Below are positions 1 to 7,565 of a DNA stretch of 64,000 nt, piece after piece (the first letter of the stretch is position 1; each line of letters starts with the position of its first letter). The notes under the pieces were generated by a model. That model was not told where the DNA came from, did not search any database, and saw only the letters and a program-made list of their open reading frames with translations. The DNA comes from Deltaproteobacteria bacterium (GTDB lineage: Bacteria > Myxococcota > Kuafuiibacteriia > Kuafuiibacteriales > Kuafuiibacteriaceae): the NCBI GenBank assembly GCA_016713425.1, contig JADJPE010000005.1:806001-870000 (forward strand), given 5' to 3'. Both the position numbers and the translations under genes were made by a program.

Positions 1-568
1 GCGTAAGGAGGTCGACCACCGAGCCAAAGTTGTCGTCCTCGGTCGTAAGCTTTACGATCCCCGCACCTCCCGAACCGTAGAGCGGTTTGACAACGATCGT
101 TCCGTGGGTGTTCAGGAAACGGCGCAGCGACGCGGGTGATGAAGCGATCATCGTCGGCGGCATGAACTCGGGCCAATAGAGCGCCGCCAACTTCTCATTG
201 AAGTCGCGAAGTCCCTGCGGATCGTTGATCATCACGACGCGCGATCGGTCGACGCGGTCGAGAAGGTAGGTCGCGGTCAGATAGTTCAAATCGATCGGCG
301 GATCCTTGCGCATGAACACCGCGTCGACGTCGTTCAGGCAAACGCTTGTCGATGCACCCAGTGTGTAGTGGGCGCCCTTTGTCCGTACCACCGCTGTCGG
401 AACAACGTCACACCACGGAGTCCCGGCTTCGAGGCGCAGCGCCGGCGGCTGTGCCGAAAGTACCTCGTGACCCCGCTTTTGAGCCTCGAGCATCAACACG
501 AAGGTCGAATCACCCTCGATGTTGATCGATGACAGCGGATCCATCACGAAGACGAAGCGAAGCGGCAT
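1..568 (-). CDS. gshB: Glutathione synthetase, N-terminal part (runs off window)
   Basis: The reverse strand reads open from an ATG at 568 to the window edge, giving the first 189 residues. The opening MPLRFVFVMDPLSSINIEGD, a run on large-protein ligase lines with FMRKDPPID, a YLTATYLLDR segment and the KPLYGSGGAGIVKL glycine-rich ATP-binding motif are typical of prokaryotic glutathione synthetase (ATP-grasp family), which joins glycine to gamma-glutamylcysteine in the cytosol. The C-terminal ATP-grasp half lies outside the window. It is divergent from the STAS gene, with about 95 bp between the starts. Family assignment is strong; the start is supported by the position of the conserved N-terminus. 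Confidence 0.92.
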   Translation of the reverse strand, partial: MPLRFVFVMDPLSSINIEGDSTFVLMLEAQKRGHEVLSAQPPALRLEAGTPWCDVVPTAVVRTKGAHYTLGASTSVCLNDVDAVFMRKDPPIDLNYLTATYLLDRVDRSRVVMINDPQGLRDFNEKLAALYWPEFMPPTMIASSPASLRRFLNTHGTIVVKPLYGSGGAGIVKLTTEDDNFGSVVDLLT

Positions 569-662
569 CAGTGTTCCATCGACCGGACGGCCGGTCTCGT
601 CAAGAGGGTTGACCTCAGGCCCAAGGCGTAGCACGACGCCTCGACTTCGGTTCAACCGCCGC

Positions 663-1469
663 ATGCCGCCCGCCATGAATGCCCCAGCGCCTGAAACCCA
701 TGCGTCGCGCATGCGGACGCAACATGAGCGACTCATCGAGCGCTGGATCGAAAAAGCCAAAGCGGCCCGGGTGCTCACGGCGAGCGCGGAGGGCGCCAAG
801 ACCATGTTTGGCGGCTGGTTCGAGCGCCTGGGTGAGGCGGCCGACGGCGACGCGTCCGCGAGCGCCGAGCTCTACAAAATGGCCGCGCTTCACGCCCTCG
901 CGCTTGGAAGCCAAGGCAAACCAACCTCGATCACCGTCATGCAGGTCCTGCTCTTCGAGGACACGCTGGCCGAAGAAGGGTTCGAGAGCCCAGAGATCCG
1001 CGGCCTTGTGCGAGAGCTGCTTCGAGTCGTCGCCGACGCCCAAACCGTCGGTCATGCCGAGCGCCTGACCGGCCGTCATCTCAGGATGCTCCGCGACGCA
1101 TCCCCGGTCGTTCGCATTGGGACCGACCTCGTTGTTGGCTTTCTCATCGGTCCCATGGACCGAGACAACATCGACGCCCTATTCGGGCGAGTCATGCGAG
1201 AAGGCGTCGGCGCGGGCGTTCGGTGCGTCGTCGTCGATGTTCGCGGCGCCGAGCCGGACAACGCGACCTTTCACGACACGCTCGTCGGCTACGCCCAATC
1301 CGAGGTTGCCGGACGGCTCGAGCTCGTCATCACCGGCCTAGCCAACGTCGTGCAGACGGCTGAGTCAATTAAAACCCTTATAGAAGACATCCCCCCGCGC
1401 ACCCTGACGCTCGAGACGCGAGATCTCGCTGATTTCTTGGATGCTTGGCTGGTTTGTAAAGAGTCTTAA
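663..1469 (+). CDS. STAS-domain protein, RsbR/stressosome-like
   Basis: A 268-residue soluble protein without signal peptide or membrane segment. The C-terminal half (about residues 145-260) has the STAS pattern: a short strand VRIGTDLVVGFLIGPMD, a helix, then VRCVVVDVRGAEPDNATFHD and a second strand RLELVITGLAN. The N-terminal half is all-helical, as in RsbR-type co-antagonists, whose N-domain is a globin-like sensor. The usual phosphorylatable Ser/Thr after the DVRGA-type strand is replaced by Glu-Pro-Asp-Asn-Ala-Thr, so phospho-control is uncertain. An upstream extension to 519 is open but overlaps gshB; the ATG at 663 (or 675) is preferred. No kinase or phosphatase partner is adjacent. 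Confidence 0.6.
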   Translation: MPPAMNAPAPETHASRMRTQHERLIERWIEKAKAARVLTASAEGAKTMFGGWFERLGEAADGDASASAELYKMAALHALALGSQGKPTSITVMQVLLFEDTLAEEGFESPEIRGLVRELLRVVADAQTVGHAERLTGRHLRMLRDASPVVRIGTDLVVGFLIGPMDRDNIDALFGRVMREGVGAGVRCVVVDVRGAEPDNATFHDTLVGYAQSEVAGRLELVITGLANVVQTAESIKTLIEDIPPRTLTLETRDLADFLDAWLVCKES

Positions 1470-1532
1470 CGATTCGTCAGATTCGTTCGGACATCATTCA
1501 CCCGCGCTTTGGATCCCGTTTGTAGTGTCCGG

Positions 1533-2237
1533 ATGAAAGGGCACAACAACAACATGAACGCAAAGCAGAAGCACCCAACCCAACGCATCAGCAACCCCCT
1601 CACCCTCCCCGTCACCCGGACCCCCAACCACGGCCCCGCCCAAGAGGCGGCTCATTTTGCGGACCGGCGCGCGCCCCGGAGCCGACACCACACGTTGATC
1701 GGCAGCGCCGTCCTCGCGTTGGCGCTGGTCGCGGCCTCGAGCATGGCGTTCGCAAGGCCAGGCGGAGGTCCCTGTCCACAGGGCGGCCCGGGTGGCGGCC
1801 CGGGAGCGGGCGCCATGGGCGGCCTCGGCGGCCTCGGCGGAATGGGCGGCCCCGGCCTTCGTCTCTTCCGACTCATTCGGGACTTAGATCTTACTGAGGA
1901 GCAAGAAGTGGCGCTCGTGAAGCTCCGACGTTCGCTCCAAGATGAGCGCAGCGCGATGAGAGCAACCGCCGAAGACGACACGAAGATCCTGGCCGCGGAG
2001 CTCGCAAAAGCAACGCCAAATGCCAATGAGATCGATCGCCTCATCGAAAAGCGCGCGCAAGCCCACACCCAGATGGCGAAGAAGGCCGTCGAGAAGTTCC
2101 TCGTCTTTCACCAGACTCTGACGCCCGCACAGCGCAAGATGCTGTCCGAAGCCGCCGCCAAGCTTCCGGAGCGCTTCAATCAGAACGGAGATGGGCGACG
2201 CGGATGGCGAAAAGGCGGACGGGGAGGCGGACGCTAG
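1533..2237 (+). CDS. Spy/CpxP-like periplasmic LTXXQ protein
   Basis: The product (234 aa from the ATG at 1533; 1554 is an alternative) has a long polar N-region followed by a hydrophobic stretch (LIGSAVLALALVAASSMAFA) that looks like a Sec signal. After a Gly/Pro-rich stretch come two LTXXQ-type motifs, DLTEEQ and LTPAQR, in a helical domain, as in Spy/CpxP periplasmic chaperones and related metal-resistance proteins. The tail is Arg/Gly-rich. It lies just upstream of an OmpR-type regulator and sensor kinase, the same neighbourhood as cpxP with cpxRA, so a role as envelope-stress adaptor or inhibitor of that kinase is inferred. Confidence 0.75.
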   Translation: MKGHNNNMNAKQKHPTQRISNPLTLPVTRTPNHGPAQEAAHFADRRAPRSRHHTLIGSAVLALALVAASSMAFARPGGGPCPQGGPGGGPGAGAMGGLGGLGGMGGPGLRLFRLIRDLDLTEEQEVALVKLRRSLQDERSAMRATAEDDTKILAAELAKATPNANEIDRLIEKRAQAHTQMAKKAVEKFLVFHQTLTPAQRKMLSEAAAKLPERFNQNGDGRRGWRKGGRGGGR

Positions 2238-2282
2238 ACGACACCGCGCAGAGCAGACACAGCGCATGGGCCAGCTTGCTCA

Positions 2283-2342
2283 GAGCACGCAAGCTCCGAG
2301 CAAGCAGCTCCGAGCAAGCAGCTCAGCAAGCAGCTCAGCGTA
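2283..2342 (+). repeat. Short imperfect direct repeats, intergenic
   Basis: Between the Spy-like gene and the response regulator there are about four imperfect 12-14 bp copies built on GAGCAAGCAGCTC. The stretch is not clearly coding, although one frame stays open through it into the regulator gene. It may simply be slippage-derived sequence; a role in leader RNA folding is possible but unproven. Confidence 0.55.
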
Positions 2343-2452
2343 TCGCGAAGCCCAGTATGATGATGCTCTCCGATCGGCCGGCCTGGAGTGCCCCGCCCGG
2401 GAACAACCCAAGGGACTGTAGACCAAGAGAGCATCCCGTGTACACTTCAGCC

Positions 2453-3139
2453 ATGCGATCCGTACTGGTCGTCGACGACGACGAACGACTGAGATCGCTG
2501 GTCGCTGAGTATCTCGAGAGTCGAGGATTCGAGGTCATCTCTGTGCCAGACGGCGAGCAAGCCATCGAGCGGATGCGCACGGCGCCCGCAGATCTCGTCG
2601 TCCTCGACGTCATGCTGCCTGGCAAGGATGGCTTCGAGGTCTGTCGCGAGGTCCGCAAGTTTTCCGCCGCCCCCATCATCATGCTGACCGCGCGCGGCGA
2701 CGAGACGGACCGGATCGTTGGACTCGAGATCGGCGCTGACGACTACCTCCCCAAGCCATTCAACCCACGCGAGCTTCTGGCGCGCATCAACGCGATTCTG
2801 CGACGTTCGATCGCGACAGAACCTGCGCGCGACCCATTCTCGGCTGGGCCGATCGCCATCGATCCGGACCGCCGCTTGGCCACGCTGCGCGGCGAGAAGA
2901 TCGATCTCACGACGACGGAGTTCGAGATCTTGCGCACTCTCGTCGCCAACGCAGGACGCGTCATCGGGCGCGAGCGACTCATGGAGCTCGCGCGCGGCGA
3001 GGAGTTTGCCTCCTTCGATCGAAGCATCGACGTCCACATCAGCCACATTCGACGAAAACTCGGCGATGACCCGCGACAACCAACCTTCGTCATTACAGTG
3101 CGAGGAATCGGGTACACCGTCCCCAAAGAGCCAACATGA
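2453..3139 (+). CDS. OmpR-family response regulator (CpxR-like)
   Basis: A 228-residue two-domain regulator. The receiver domain (residues 1-115) shows the acidic pair in VVDDDERL, the phospho-acceptor in VVLDVMLPGKDGF, the TARG switch Thr and the DDYLPKPF Lys. The C-terminal winged helix (about 135-225) has LTTTEFEILRTL, the recognition region SIDVHISHIRRKLGDD and GIGYT. It will bind DNA as a dimer after phosphorylation. The stop overlaps the start of the downstream kinase (ATGA), so the two are translationally coupled. A GTG at 2438 would add five residues; the ATG matches the usual family start. Confidence 0.92.
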   Translation: MRSVLVVDDDERLRSLVAEYLESRGFEVISVPDGEQAIERMRTAPADLVVLDVMLPGKDGFEVCREVRKFSAAPIIMLTARGDETDRIVGLEIGADDYLPKPFNPRELLARINAILRRSIATEPARDPFSAGPIAIDPDRRLATLRGEKIDLTTTEFEILRTLVANAGRVIGRERLMELARGEEFASFDRSIDVHISHIRRKLGDDPRQPTFVITVRGIGYTVPKEPT

Positions 3140-4677
3140 CGCTCCGAATCAGGCTCGCCGCCCTCCTCTTCGCCGTCGTTCTGGGAACATTGATCCTCGC
3201 GTGGTTCCTTACGGGCCGCGCCGTGCTCGCACCGTTCACGCGCGACGTCGAAAAGGCTTACCTAGACCAAGCGCTCTACGTGGCGGAAGAAATCGAGAAC
3301 GGCGCCGACCCCGGCACCCTGGGTCAACGCCTTGGCCTCGATATCCGCGTCGCCCCAAGACTCCCGCCCTTCCTTCGTGGTCGTGGGCTGGGTCTCGGTC
3401 GCCGACACCGCCGCGTCGGATTTCGGGGCCGCGACCTCGACCGCGGCGTCGACCTCGACCGCGGCGTCGACCTCGACCGCAGCCGCGACCGCAATCGCGC
3501 GCTCGAACCCGAGCCCGACCGAAGCCTGGGTCGGAACGCCAACGCCAACGCCAACGCCAACGCCAACGCCAACGCCAACGCCAACGACGACGCCCACGAC
3601 GACGGCGACCTACCGAGACCGCCTGAGCCCTGCCAGCGTGAAGAACGACGCGGCCGCGTCCTCGCCTTTTGCCGCGGTCCTCGCGCGCCCGTTGCGGTCA
3701 CTTCGTCCCTCGGATGGATCGTGGTCCGCCGCGATCTCGACTTCGCGGCACCAGCGCGCCGCTTCGGAATTCTTCTGCTCTTGATCGCGGCGGTCGTCTT
3801 CGTATTCTCGGCCTTGCTTGCCGTACGCATCACGCAGCCATTACGTGCGACCATGATCGGCATGGATCGAATCGCGTCGGGCGATCTATCGCACCGCCTG
3901 CCCGCGAAAGGTGGACGCGAATTCGCCGAGGTCGCGCGCGCATTCAATCGCATGGCCGACCGCGTCGACGCCCTACTGCGCAGCGAGCGCACGCTGATGG
4001 CTGGCATTTCCCACGAGCTTCGAACTCCGCTCGCTCGCCTCCGTCTCGAAGCCGAGATCCTCCGGGACTATGGCCTCCCCGAGCAGCGCCTCGAAGCCAT
4101 GGCGCACGATCTGGAAGAGGTGGACCAACTGATCGGTGAAGTCCTCGAGCTCTCGCGCCTCTCGATCGGCGAACGCCATCTCGAGGTCGAGCCAACCGAC
4201 TTGCGAAAGGTGGCTGAAGACGCCGCTTGCGCTCGACCCCAGCCCAAACACCGCATCGTCATCGACGCCCAGCCGAACGTCGTCGTGCACGGAGATCCAG
4301 CTCGGCTGGTCCGAGTCGTCGGCAACCTGCTCGAGAATGCCGGGAAATACGCGCCCGAAGGCTCGGAGATCTGCGTTCGCGTTGGTTATTCGACAACGGA
4401 AGCCACACACGCATACGTGGAGGTCCTCGATGCGGGCCCGGGGGTGAAGGATGACGAAATCGATCGCATCTTCGAACCCTTCTACCGAAGCAAGCTCCAT
4501 GCGAAGACTTCGGGCTTCGGACTCGGGCTCATGATTGCCAAGCAAATCGTCACTTTGCACGGCGGCGAGATCTCCGCGCAGAACCGACCTCAGCCGACCG
4601 GTGGCTTCAGCATTCGATGCACACTGCCGAGCAAGCCACGATGCCTGCCTGAGATGACGAGCTCTGATGCTCACTGA
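3136..4677 (+). CDS. Membrane sensor histidine kinase (CpxA/EnvZ-like)
   Basis: A 513-residue kinase with TM1 at about residues 7-28, a periplasmic region of about 180 residues, TM2 at about 215-232, a HAMP linker (ITQPLRATMIGMDRIASGDL), the HisKA H-box GISHELRTPLARLRLE, the N-box NLLENAGKYAP, and G boxes DAGPGV and FGLGLMIAKQ. It should phosphorylate the overlapping regulator. The odd part is the periplasmic region, where a recognisable sensor fold is replaced by tandem-repeat sequence (DLDRGV units and an Asn-Ala run) with Arg- and Asp-rich stretches. Either signal input comes through a partner such as the Spy-like protein, or the region is a hypervariable spacer. Expansion of the repeat keeps the frame because units are multiples of three. 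Confidence 0.9.
   Translation: MTLRIRLAALLFAVVLGTLILAWFLTGRAVLAPFTRDVEKAYLDQALYVAEEIENGADPGTLGQRLGLDIRVAPRLPPFLRGRGLGLGRRHRRVGFRGRDLDRGVDLDRGVDLDRSRDRNRALEPEPDRSLGRNANANANANANANANANDDAHDDGDLPRPPEPCQREERRGRVLAFCRGPRAPVAVTSSLGWIVVRRDLDFAAPARRFGILLLLIAAVVFVFSALLAVRITQPLRATMIGMDRIASGDLSHRLPAKGGREFAEVARAFNRMADRVDALLRSERTLMAGISHELRTPLARLRLEAEILRDYGLPEQRLEAMAHDLEEVDQLIGEVLELSRLSIGERHLEVEPTDLRKVAEDAACARPQPKHRIVIDAQPNVVVHGDPARLVRVVGNLLENAGKYAPEGSEICVRVGYSTTEATHAYVEVLDAGPGVKDDEIDRIFEPFYRSKLHAKTSGFGLGLMIAKQIVTLHGGEISAQNRPQPTGGFSIRCTLPSKPRCLPEMTSSDAH
3429..3586 (+). repeat. Tandem repeats inside the sensor kinase gene
   Basis: Two arrays lie in the periplasmic coding region. From about 3429 there are three copies of an 18-bp unit (GCGTCGACCTCGACCGCG) encoding GVDLDR repeats. 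From 3535 there are about eight copies of AACGCC encoding an Asn-Ala run. Both units are multiples of three, so copy-number change alters length without frameshift. Confidence 0.9.
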
Positions 4678-4710
4678 TCGCTCAGCAAACAGGCTGTTCG
4701 ACAGGATGTC

Positions 4711-5447
4711 CTATGCACAAAACATGGCAGCCAGAATCAACGTCCACGAAACCTCGTCACCCTCGCCGTACGCCTTCTTCACGAACTCCAACTTCTTCAC
4801 GAGGCGCGGCGCTTCGTAGCTCCTCACGACGACGGACCGCTCGGCGCTCACACCGTCGAGCGCCGTGACCCTCAGCGTGTACTCGCCCCCTTAGATCTCC
4901 TCCGGAATCAGCAGGTCGTTCGTGGCCATACCGTTCCTCTCCTCGACGAGTTTCTCGAGAACAACCGCGCCCTTCGGGTTGATGAGCTCGCACCGAATGC
5001 CGCGCCTATCCGCCCCTGCGAGGTCTCGCGTGGACAAATCCCAGGTCTTGACCGAAACCGTTTCTTAGGGGTGGTAGAGGGGCTTGTCGATCCGAATGCA
5101 GATGCGGCGCGGCGCCAAACCCTCGAAGTAGCTTGCGACCTTGACATGGACAACGTCGGGTGACGACTCGCTTCGAGGCGTGGACTTGAGCTCGAAGCAC
5201 TCTCGGGTTCGACGGGCGCCCGCACCACTTCGCGCCCAAGCACCTCGCCGTCTTCGCCGTCTTCGCCGTCTTCGTCGTCTGCCGATGTAGGATGTCCTCG
5301 GCCCGGGCCGCGAAGTGCGCTGGCTCCCCGCGCTCGGTTCTCCGACGCCCCCGATGTCTCCCATGGAGCGGCCGAACGATCCGCGCCTTTTTCGAGCGTG
5401 GAGTCGACCGCTGGGCATGCGGTAAGCAGCATCATGACGGTGAGCAC
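4711..5447 (-). pseudogene. Decayed alpha-2-macroglobulin-like lipoprotein (5' part only)
   Basis: On the reverse strand a lipoprotein signal (LTVMMLLTAC, from a GTG at 5447 with an in-frame stop just upstream) leads into Asp/Glu-Gly repeats, and after a frameshift near 5200-5230 into bacterial alpha-2-macroglobulin sequence: a VKVASYFEGLAPRR strand and IDKPLYHP, then a TAA at 5065-5067, ETVSVKTWDLSTRDL, ELINPKGAVV, a second in-frame TAA at 4891-4893, GGEYTLRVTALDG and VVRSYEAPRLVKKLEF, ending at a TAG at 4711. The conserved order is that of the first macroglobulin domains (family form is roughly IDKPLYxPG(E/Q)TV). Intact bacterial A2M proteins exceed 1,500 residues and carry a thioester; here only about the first 240 remain. 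This is a truncated, multiply interrupted pseudogene. Confidence 0.8.
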
Positions 5448-5613
5448 CGTCCTGCGGATGGCCTAGAGGCGTGAGCGCGCCCTCAGGGTCGACACAACGT
5501 CAGGCCAGAAACGGAACCAAGTAGGGGAAGGCACGGAGTCGTGGGAGCCGATCTCATCGGCATAGCACGGACCTAGCCAACACAGAGCGTCGCGGAAAGG
5601 TCTATCCACCTGG
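5448..5613. other. Non-coding stretch before the repeat array
   Basis: This stretch upstream of the A2M remnant and left of the repeat array holds no gene I can support. A long reverse-strand frame runs through it and through the array into the kinase gene, but it has no recognisable protein features and is read as a shadow. With the array and the 20 bp after it, this makes a gap of over 400 bp before the kinase gene. Confidence 0.5.
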
Positions 5614-5860
5614 TTCGCGACCGTTGCGAACGCCTCTCGCGGTTCGGAACTCCCCTTCGCAACCGTTGCGAACGCCTCTCGCGGTTCGGAACTCCCCTTC
5701 GCAACCGTTGCGAACGCCTCTCGCGATTCGAAACTCGCCTTCGCAACCCTTGCGAACGCCTCTCGCGATTCGAAACTCTCCTTCGCAACCCTCGCGAACG
5801 CCTCTCGCGATTCGAAACTCGCTTTCGTAACCCTCGCGAACGCCTCGGGCGATTCGCACT
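5614..5860 (+). repeat. Six tandem 42-bp repeats with palindromic cores
   Basis: Copies start at 5614, 5656, 5698, 5740, 5782 and 5824, exactly 42 bp apart. The core in copies two and three is TTCGCAACCGTTGCGAA, two perfect 8-bp inverted arms around one central base; copy one differs at one base, and copies four to six decay progressively (the last is least conserved). Each core is followed by a conserved CGCCTCTCGCG segment and a TTCGRAACTC segment. There are no spacers, so this is not a CRISPR. The period equals four helical turns, placing the cores on one face of DNA. The array ends about 20 bp before the kinase start, where an operator or attachment array would sit. Confidence 0.85.
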
Positions 5861-5882
5861 CGCGGACGCCCATTGTTTTCGC

Positions 5883-7565
5883 ATGGTTATTGACGGGCAG
5901 CCGGGGGTTGTGGCGAAGTTGCAGAGCATGGCGCTTCTGCCCCAGAGGCTGAGATGGCTCGTTCGGCAGCTCCTCTCTTTCGAGAAGGCGAATCGACGAT
6001 TCGCGGCCCCCGCCTTTCGTTCCGCGTGGGTTCGCGCGCGCACGCTCGACGGCCTGAGGGCGATCGAAACTCAAAGAGCTCAGTTGGGTGAGAAGGCTCG
6101 CGACGAAGCGAAGAACGACCTCGAGACCCTTCATCGCACATGGTGTTCCGTCGGAGGCGATTCCGTCGGAGGTGGCCGTGATATGCCCTTTGCACACGAG
6201 GTCGCGCTCGACTTCATCTCCCGATTCGACGAAGGCGAGCCCAGCCAGGCCGCCATTGAGCGCGAGGTGGAGGCAAGCCTCCGATTCCAGCTCGGACTCG
6301 AACCGGATCTCGATCTCTCGACCATAGACCGTCTGGAGCTTGAGTCCAGATCCAGCGAGGCATGGGCTCGCGTCAAGGATGAGCCCGTCGTGGACGTCTG
6401 GGCCTACGCACACGAGATTCGTTTCGTTCGGACCAACGCCAACGGCTTGGCGCATGCCACGCCCGTGGGACGAGTCTACGCCGAGCTCTCGGGCAAAGAA
6501 GCTTTGCGGTGGCTCCTCCACGTCGAGATCGAGCAAAGCGTGGGCGAGCTCGCTCCCTGGTGCCTAGACAAGGAGGCGCTCGGCTGGCTCCTCAAACATC
6601 CGATCGGCCGGTGGCGCGAGTTCGGCGACGACTATGAGCCAGCAACCAGCGCGGAGTTCCCGTACTTCGCACAACGACAGCACCTTGAAGCCCTTGGCAT
6701 CCTGAAACATTGGGAGCACGAGGCATACCCAGAAGGAGGCTATCAACTCCTGCCCACCGGCGCCGAGCTACTCAACGAGGTTTCTTCCGCAGCCGCCGAC
6801 GACCCAAAGCTGGGTTTCATCCGGACGCTCCTCGCAGACCAAACGCTCGTGACGCTCCAGGGCGCTGAAGAACCGATGCGAAAGGCGCTTGCCAAGAACA
6901 CAGGCGCAGAAGCGGCGGTTCGACTCTCGCGCGCCTTCGTCCACGAAATACGCAACGCGCTGACACCGGCCCAGCACGCCTTTGGAACGGTCCGCGACAC
7001 CGCGCGATCTCAGGCGCTCGAGCTGCCCGCACACACGCTCGAGAAGGTAGAGCGAGGGTTCGAGCGCACATTCGCCTTTCTCGAACGTCAGCTTCGCATG
7101 ACGGAGGCGGCCTTGCAGCCCCCGAGCCCTTTTCGAGTCGTGAGTGCAATTGTGGAAGCCATCGAAGCCGCGAACGGTGGACTCGCGCAGCTTGAGCCGT
7201 CGAATCGCGACAACAGCGTTGACCCGTCGGTCATAGGCTACCGAGAACGCCTGGTCCTCGCCTTCGAGAATCTGATTCGGAATGCGCAGGAAGCAGGCGC
7301 GAAACGCGTACTGTTTGCCCTCTCGTTGAAGAAGTCCGAAGTTGTCATTCAGGTCGACGACGATGGTCCCGGTATTCCCCCCGACAAACGTACAGAGATA
7401 TTCAGTCCCGGCTTCTCGGAGAAGCCGGGCGGAGGCCGCGGACTTCCGCTGGTGAAGGATGTCGTCGAGGACGAACACAACGGGCGTATCGCTTGTACTC
7501 AGAGCGACTCGCTCGGTGGTGCGCGGTTCACGATCGGAATCCCAGTCGCAAGAGGTACAGCATGA
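5883..7565 (+). CDS. Soluble histidine kinase of the kinase/nuclease-regulator pair
   Basis: A 560-residue protein with no membrane segment. The last 215 residues form a kinase core: H354 in FVHEIRNALTP, the N-box FENLIRNAQEAG (about 461-472), VDDDGPGIP (about 491-499) and a short G2 region GGGRGLPLVKDV. The first 340 residues match no kinase input domain I know; the middle (about 195-300: GRVYAELSGKEALRWLL, then LEALGILKHWE and GGYQLLPTGAELL) has the look of a winged-helix, as in Lrp/MarR-like DNA- or ligand-sensing modules. It overlaps the downstream regulator by four bases. The start is uncertain because no clear ribosome site precedes 5883; ATG 5929 is possible. Confidence 0.82.
   Translation: MVIDGQPGVVAKLQSMALLPQRLRWLVRQLLSFEKANRRFAAPAFRSAWVRARTLDGLRAIETQRAQLGEKARDEAKNDLETLHRTWCSVGGDSVGGGRDMPFAHEVALDFISRFDEGEPSQAAIEREVEASLRFQLGLEPDLDLSTIDRLELESRSSEAWARVKDEPVVDVWAYAHEIRFVRTNANGLAHATPVGRVYAELSGKEALRWLLHVEIEQSVGELAPWCLDKEALGWLLKHPIGRWREFGDDYEPATSAEFPYFAQRQHLEALGILKHWEHEAYPEGGYQLLPTGAELLNEVSSAAADDPKLGFIRTLLADQTLVTLQGAEEPMRKALAKNTGAEAAVRLSRAFVHEIRNALTPAQHAFGTVRDTARSQALELPAHTLEKVERGFERTFAFLERQLRMTEAALQPPSPFRVVSAIVEAIEAANGGLAQLEPSNRDNSVDPSVIGYRERLVLAFENLIRNAQEAGAKRVLFALSLKKSEVVIQVDDDGPGIPPDKRTEIFSPGFSEKPGGGRGLPLVKDVVEDEHNGRIACTQSDSLGGARFTIGIPVARGTA

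Noticed and set aside
5614..5860. CRISPR array
   Set aside because: Repeats are contiguous at 42 bp with no unique spacers and no cas genes nearby.
5463..6536. Reverse-strand frame through the 42-bp repeats and the kinase gene
   Set aside because: It encodes repeated AFARVAK units only because the repeat length is a multiple of three; the plus strand over 5883-6536 leads into a kinase with H, N and G boxes.
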